From Bdellovibrionales bacterium (GTDB lineage Bacteria > Bdellovibrionota > Bdellovibrionia > Bdellovibrionales > UBA1609): DNA of 64,000 bases. The notes below the pieces were generated by a model. That model ran no database searches, was not told the DNA's origin, and saw only the letters and a list, made by a program, of their open reading frames with translations. Numbering within the stretch: position 1 is the first letter of the stretch; each line of letters starts with the position of its first letter. Positions 60,200 through 64,000 of the stretch are shown piece after piece. The stretch is from NCBI GenBank assembly GCA_027459485.1, contig DAIDIG010000003.1, positions 62,001-126,000 on the forward strand, in the 5' to 3' direction. The translations under genes and the position numbers were made by a program.

Positions 60200-60907
60200 T
60201 CAGCTTTTAACGGTCGCGTGGATGCGATGTGAATCGTCGAAATCTTCGATCTCTTGAAGAAGTTCATGTACTTCTTTAAGTTGGGTCTCATTCAAATCCG
60301 TCACGTTTTTCGGTAAATACGACCGTTCGGCCGCTTGAATCGCCCAACCTCGCGAGGCGAGCGCGGTGCGAATGGCATCGAGATCCGTCGGCGAGCCGTA
60401 AAATGAATACGAACCATCGATGTTCTTGTCGACCGAATTCGCATTGACCTCGATGGCTTCTTCTTCTGGGTCACCCACATTCTCTTTGCGGCCAACGACA
60501 GCTGAAACGCGTTCGAACATCCAGGCGGATGAACCCGATTCACCAAGACTGCCGTTATGACGCTTGAAAATATTGCGAAGTTCTCCGACCGTTCTGTTTT
60601 TATTGTCGGTTTGGCATTCGACAATTACGCCGACACCATACGGGCCTAGACCTTCATAGGTGAGCTCTTCGATTTGGGCCCCATCGTCAGTCAGCCCAGC
60701 GCCTTTTTTGATTGCGCGTTCAATTGTATCTTTTGGGCACGAGACATCGCGGGCCGCCGCGATCGCCAGCTTCAACCGCGAGTTACCTTCAGGGTCAGGG
60801 CCGCCGATTTTCGCAGCCACGGCGATTTCGCGTGCCAGTTTGGTGAACATTTGGCCCTTTTTTTGCGCTACCACTTCTTTAATTGAGGTTTTCCACCCAG
60901 CACCCAT
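60200..60907 (-). CDS. yebC: YebC/PmpR/TACO1-family protein
   Basis: A 235-residue protein of the YebC family, whose members bind DNA as regulators or help ribosomes through difficult sequences. It has the N-terminal KTSIKEVVAQKKGQMFTKLAREI, NSRLKLAIAAARDVSCPKDTIERAI, EGLGPYGVGVIVEC and NRTVGELRNIFKRHNGSLGESGSSAWMF. Length is usual. The next upstream gene, 3 bases away, is the second QueD-like gene, so the three may be co-transcribed from 61704. Confidence 0.93.
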   Translation of the reverse strand: MGAGWKTSIKEVVAQKKGQMFTKLAREIAVAAKIGGPDPEGNSRLKLAIAAARDVSCPKDTIERAIKKGAGLTDDGAQIEELTYEGLGPYGVGVIVECQTDNKNRTVGELRNIFKRHNGSLGESGSSAWMFERVSAVVGRKENVGDPEEEAIEVNANSVDKNIDGSYSFYGSPTDLDAIRTALASRGWAIQAAERSYLPKNVTDLNETQLKEVHELLQEIEDFDDSHRIHATVKS

Positions 60908-60910
60908 AGT

Positions 60911-61318
60911 CTACGCTCCTTCGATCTTTTCGATATTAAAACGATTTTTTCGCGTTTCAACCACCGATACACTGTGCAAACGGGAGCCAATTTCAGTTCT
61001 TTCTAAACAATTAAATATATAATTACCCAAACTTTCACCCGTGCCATGTTCGATGATGTCATTCAAATGCTGATTATTGAGCCTATTCAATACATGCGCA
61101 TTGACGATGCGATCTAGATCTTCGGCACCGCAGTCGCGCGCGCTCGTACCCGCCGATAGCCTGCAAGTTATTTCAATATACGCGTCATGCCCGTGAAGGC
61201 CGCTTTTCCCAGACAAAATAAAATCCGTCGCGAGAGCATGGGTAAAGCTCAAACGATATCTTTTCGTTAAAAATGACAAGGTCCGCATCGAATAAGTGGA
61301 TCGCGAGAAATTCGTCAT
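60911..61318 (-). CDS. 6-pyruvoyltetrahydropterin synthase/QueD-family protein, divergent
   Basis: About 135 residues from ATG 61318, which overlaps the upstream stop as ATGA. Metal ligands are kept: His27 (LSFTHAL), and His42 with His44 (GLHGHDAYIEI). The usual catalytic cysteine just before the HGH block is absent (SGKSG instead), and the late catalytic Glu is present in VVETRKN. QueD makes 6-carboxytetrahydropterin for queuosine. This copy may have changed activity or may work with the adjacent paralog. Confidence 0.75.
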   Translation of the reverse strand: MTNFSRSTYSMRTLSFLTKRYRLSFTHALATDFILSGKSGLHGHDAYIEITCRLSAGTSARDCGAEDLDRIVNAHVLNRLNNQHLNDIIEHGTGESLGNYIFNCLERTEIGSRLHSVSVVETRKNRFNIEKIEGA

Positions 61319-61704
61319 GCACGAATTACATCGACCCAGAGATCGTCCGTCTCGAGCAAGCGGATTTTCGCTAGAACAAGGTCGGGGGCCTTTTTTATTA
61401 ATATTTCGTGGAGAAATGCAAAGCAGTAATGAGCGATATTTTCGAGTGTCGGCGAAGTATCTTGAAAATAGGGCAGATCGCGATCTAAAAAGCGGTGATC
61501 AAGGGTCGAAACAACTTCTTGAACGGCCACATCCAAATCATGAAGCGGCATCACCATACCGGACTGAGGATCAACTGAACCTTCAACGAACGTATCCAGC
61601 ACGTAATTGTGGCCAACACCGCTTCGGCCGGGGTAAGGCAGGTGGGCCGCCGAAAAGTAAGCGCGCCGCACTATTTGTGTTTTAATACGCGGATTATTTG
61701 GCAT
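61315..61704 (-). CDS. 6-pyruvoyltetrahydropterin synthase/QueD-family protein, divergent
   Basis: A 129-residue PTPS/QueD-fold protein. His21 (FSAAHLP) and His32 (VGHNYVLD) remain, but the first His of the usual HGH block is replaced by Val, and no catalytic cysteine precedes it. DLDVAVQEVVSTLDHRFLD is the family's conserved middle block. It is paired with the second paralog by ATGA overlap. Each copy keeps a different part of the active site, so a mixed oligomer is conceivable. Confidence 0.75.
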   Translation of the reverse strand: MPNNPRIKTQIVRRAYFSAAHLPYPGRSGVGHNYVLDTFVEGSVDPQSGMVMPLHDLDVAVQEVVSTLDHRFLDRDLPYFQDTSPTLENIAHYCFAFLHEILIKKAPDLVLAKIRLLETDDLWVDVIRA

Positions 61705-61790
61705 GCCGTGGTTTTAGCGTAGGCGCTCTACGAAGGTCAACCACGTCTATGCGCTAAGTAGCGAAACTCGCTTGTGCGAGTCAAATTCAA

Positions 61791-62006
61791 TCACGCGGCT
61801 TTTTTACGCAACCACAACTGATGCTTTTTATCAAAATCCGAGGGGCGCTGACCGCGCTTGTTAATGAGCCCTTCTTTGTACCAGTCGAAATGCTCTTGGC
61901 AAAAGTGCATGCGCTCCACGTGTTTTTTGCATCCCTCGGCGGCGCAACTGTCAATCGTCGCGTGCGGTGTTTTGGTTTGCTGGGGAGCTTTGTTTTCTTT
62001 TGCCAT
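61791..62006 (-). CDS. small zinc-finger-like protein
   Basis: A 71-residue protein from ATG 62006, chosen for GGAGG seven bases upstream. Its centre reads SCAAEGCKKHVERMHFCQEH, with three cysteines and histidines spaced for a zinc ion, followed by a basic helix (KEGLINKRGQRPSDFDKKHQ). A cytosolic nucleic-acid- or protein-binding role is possible. No family name is offered. A pair of hairpins lies between it and the upstream solute-binding gene. Confidence 0.55.
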   Translation of the reverse strand: MAKENKAPQQTKTPHATIDSCAAEGCKKHVERMHFCQEHFDWYKEGLINKRGQRPSDFDKKHQLWLRKKAA

Positions 62007-62060
62007 TTGAATACCTCCGATAGGATCTGCTTTCTCTATCACCTCACTTATCGGCTTCAC

Positions 62061-62098
62061 TCCGGCGAAGCTTTAGTATTTCGCCGGACGTAAGTCCG
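62061..62098. terminator. two overlapping hairpins after the solute-binding gene
   Basis: TCCGGCGAA (62061-62069) pairs with TTCGCCGGA (62080-62088) around a ten-base loop, and CGGAC (62085-62089) pairs with GTCCG (62094-62098). They share bases and so exclude each other. On the minus strand they follow the stop of the solute-binding gene. No T-run is present, so attenuation or processing is as likely as termination. Confidence 0.4.
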
Positions 62099-62100
62099 CT

Positions 62101-63237
62101 TTAAGGTTTAGAACCAGCCGATTGGAGCGCGCCTTGGTACACAGATAGCCAAGTCGGTTGAATGGCCTCGGAGTTTACGTAAAGCTCAAATCGCGACAAC
62201 GGCACCTCGCGAATGTAGCGCGCCTTTTGCAACTCAGGCAATGAACTACTGTTTAACGAATTAAGGACGCTGGCAGAATGGCTCAGTTTGATCAACTGCT
62301 TATTTATTGAAGGCTGCAATATGGCATCCAGAACTTCGTCCGCCAAGTCGACATCTTCAACACCGCGGGTGATCGCTAGAAAATGAACCCACAACACGCC
62401 TTTTTCTTTAGGCAAGACGAATTTGAAGTTCGTATGGTTTTTCAAAAAATCCGCCGCTCGACCATTCGAAGTTTGTGCGACTTCGACAGAACCATTTGAA
62501 AGCAGATTCGTCGGATCGTTCGTAAACGCGGCAATCTGGCTGGCAAAGGCATGAACAGTTTTACTTAGTTCCGCCATTTGATCGGTTTGCGCCCACGTAT
62601 TCACAATTGGTTGAAGCTTCGCTATCAGGTTTAAGAATTCAATCGGGGAGTCCATCAACGATATTTTCGTACTCGCTATTGGGGTCGCTACACCGACTTG
62701 GTCGGCATCGACATTAAATAAAGAAAGAATGCTCTGGTCGTTCCATTTTGATTTGGTCGGATCGTATAAAAACCCGCCCACACCCCAGGTAACCGGAACA
62801 AAATACCGGCCGTCAGGGTCGAAGTCGAGATGTTTAAAGTCTATCGAAACCTGCCCAAGTGACGGGATGTCACTCTTGTTCAATCGCTTCAAAACATTAT
62901 TTTTAATGAATGAATGCATAACGAAGCTGGGCAATTCGACAATGTCATAGTTGTCTGAATGAGAAAGTAGTTCGCGCAAGAGATCAATTTCGGCGGGCTC
63001 TTCGGTGACTTGAAGATCGGCATTGAGCCGTCGTTGGAGGGTCTTGACCACTTCATCGGGCAGAAAGTTCTTTTCGATGAGTAAGCGTATTTCTGGTCCG
63101 TGCGATGCTTTTGTGTTCAACTTCTCGCGGCGGTAAAAGCTCCACCAGGCTCCCCAAGAAAAAGAGAAGACAACGACTAGAAGTGACATTTTCCAAAAAC
63201 GCGAATGCATCCGACTTAGGATAGGGGATGCGTTCAC
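62101..63237 (-). CDS. extracellular solute-binding protein, N-terminally anchored
   Basis: A 378-residue protein resembling family 1/PotD-type periplasmic binding proteins. After an N-terminal hydrophobic segment (about 16-33), the chain shows the pattern of IRLLIEKNFLPDEVVKTLQ, YDIVELPSFVMHSFIKNN, FVPVTWGVGGFLYDPTK and VEVAQTSNGRAADFL. No signal cleavage site is obvious, so it may stay anchored in the inner membrane. No permease or ATPase gene is adjacent. It is 15 bases downstream of a VWA-type gene in the same direction. Confidence 0.7.
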   Translation of the reverse strand: MNASPILSRMHSRFWKMSLLVVVFSFSWGAWWSFYRREKLNTKASHGPEIRLLIEKNFLPDEVVKTLQRRLNADLQVTEEPAEIDLLRELLSHSDNYDIVELPSFVMHSFIKNNVLKRLNKSDIPSLGQVSIDFKHLDFDPDGRYFVPVTWGVGGFLYDPTKSKWNDQSILSLFNVDADQVGVATPIASTKISLMDSPIEFLNLIAKLQPIVNTWAQTDQMAELSKTVHAFASQIAAFTNDPTNLLSNGSVEVAQTSNGRAADFLKNHTNFKFVLPKEKGVLWVHFLAITRGVEDVDLADEVLDAILQPSINKQLIKLSHSASVLNSLNSSSLPELQKARYIREVPLSRFELYVNSEAIQPTWLSVYQGALQSAGSKP

Positions 63238-63252
63238 GAGCGGGCAAGAGTT

Positions 63253-64000
63253 TTATTGGCCGTACGCCGCCGGCGCGAAGTTCACGTTGATTGTGGCTCC
63301 CGCTGGTGGGATCCACGCACTGCCGACAAAGATAATGCTATTGCTCGCGCTGTCGTAGGTAAAGCCGCCGTTATTGGCCGAGTTATTCGCTTCATTCGGC
63401 ACGTTCGTTCCGTTAACGGTCACGATAATCGTCGACGGGTCAGGTACACGCGACAAACTGAATGCGGTCGAAAGGGACAGTATACCATCAGCGATAGACG
63501 CAAGCTGAGTGCCGTAATTACCGCAAATATCACCTTTAAGACCCTGCACAAAACTCGGCAAACCTTGATTCACTGTATCGACCATTTGATCGTAACGTTG
63601 GCCGATAATTGATGTCTGCGAACCGGCCGCGAGGCGCGCATTCTGGCAAGTTGTGTCTTGAACCGCAATTGCCGACACGACGTAGTTTCTGGATGTGGAT
63701 GTCGAACCCGTAAGAGTATCGAGGTAGCTCACGTATGAATCAACCGAGTCGAGAGTCGTAGCTGTGTAATCATGATCGGGAATTCCGCCACCATAAAACC
63801 AGCTATATTCAGGGCGATTGGCGCCACTGAAATCGTCTTCGTCAGATAATATGATAATCGAAGTAAAAGCACCCGATCGAATGAAACCGGAATTGAGTGG
63901 GCTATTTAAAGCGTCGCGCATACTCGAGAATGCGCGTTCGTCCCCGCTACCTTCTTCGCCTTCAGTGGCGTTGTCGACGAAAACCGTATCAAGGTTGAGC
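63253..64000 (-). CDS. VWA-type exported protein, truncated by right window edge
   Basis: The frame is open from 63253 through 64000, beyond the first ATG at 63921, so the gene starts outside the window. The visible part has a VWA-like core: SGDERAFSSMRDALNSP, then FTSIIILSDEDDFSG and a SVDSYVSYLDTLTG segment, as in VWA proteins of Myxococcus-like bacteria. The C-terminus is beta-rich with an exposed-loop composition (VNGTNVPNEANNSANNGGF). It ends 15 bases before the solute-binding gene and may share its transcript. The N-terminus and any lipobox are not visible. Confidence 0.65.
   Translation of the reverse strand, partial: LNLDTVFVDNATEGEEGSGDERAFSSMRDALNSPLNSGFIRSGAFTSIIILSDEDDFSGANRPEYSWFYGGGIPDHDYTATTLDSVDSYVSYLDTLTGSTSTSRNYVVSAIAVQDTTCQNARLAAGSQTSIIGQRYDQMVDTVNQGLPSFVQGLKGDICGNYGTQLASIADGILSLSTAFSLSRVPDPSTIIVTVNGTNVPNEANNSANNGGFTYDSASNSIIFVGSAWIPPAGATINVNFAPAAYGQ

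Noticed and set aside
1-64000. Mobile elements or prophage
   Set aside because: I saw no transposase, integrase, phage structural gene or long flanking repeats, and gene style is even throughout.

Overview
The window looks like the chromosome of a predatory-type or gliding deltaproteobacterial-grade bacterium, most likely Bdellovibrionota. The G+C content is about half by eye. Secreted lipoproteins are abundant, and the window holds a divergent Agl/Glt-type envelope motor cluster of the kind known from Myxococcus gliding and from Bdellovibrio. Coding density is high, with many ATGA/TGATG stop-start overlaps. I found no insertion sequence, prophage, CRISPR array, rRNA or tRNA.

Left part (1-12.4 kb): a truncated LRR/kelch surface protein, a hotdog thioesterase-like gene, an FG-GAP repeat lipoprotein, an AlkZ-related gene and a RhlE-type RNA helicase. 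These are followed by an exported hydrolase group (protein-glutaminase-like enzyme, subtilase, trypsin-like protease), an OsmC protein and a 961-residue Ig-repeat/LruC surface protein.

Centre (12.6-28.6 kb): the most interesting region. On the minus strand lie a TolQ-like motor subunit, two TolR-like subunits and a GltG-like TonB-type transducer (16113 to 12700), with a small CglF-like exported protein upstream. Divergently on the plus strand lie an outer-membrane barrel, two periplasmic TPR proteins and a second outer-membrane barrel (16759-22679), all overlapping. Facing them is a minus-strand set of four lipoproteins, two with a von Willebrand A domain and calcium-binding-like repeats. The whole resembles an inner-membrane motor, a periplasmic coupler, an outer-membrane conduit and surface adhesins. 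The GTCTCA-type repeats found upstream of the VWA set and of the LruC gene may mark shared control.

Middle right (28.7-45.5 kb): a phytoene-desaturase-like oxidoreductase coupled to a lipase maturation factor; a DUF481 barrel; a metal (Zn/Mn-type) ABC uptake operon led by an outer-membrane protein; an orphan TolR-like domain; an Hpt protein facing two response regulators; a LolD/FtsX-type ABC exporter whose ATPase has no ATG, GTG or TTG start; a GNAT enzyme, a DAO-type oxidoreductase with a coupled cold shock gene, MarC, and a LysR regulator divergent from a COG4315 lipoprotein.

Right part (45.6-64 kb): a HIBCH-like hydrolase, HisRS, a tryptophan-degradation group (KynB, KynA, a threonine-aldolase-fold enzyme, an arginase-family enzyme), and a PuuD-like membrane protein with a separate cytochrome c. 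After these come a degenerate HD-GYP protein, QueG, CCA nucleotidyltransferase, several small secreted or zinc-binding proteins, SufE, YebC and a tandem QueD-like pair. The window ends with an anchored solute-binding protein and a VWA protein cut by the right edge.
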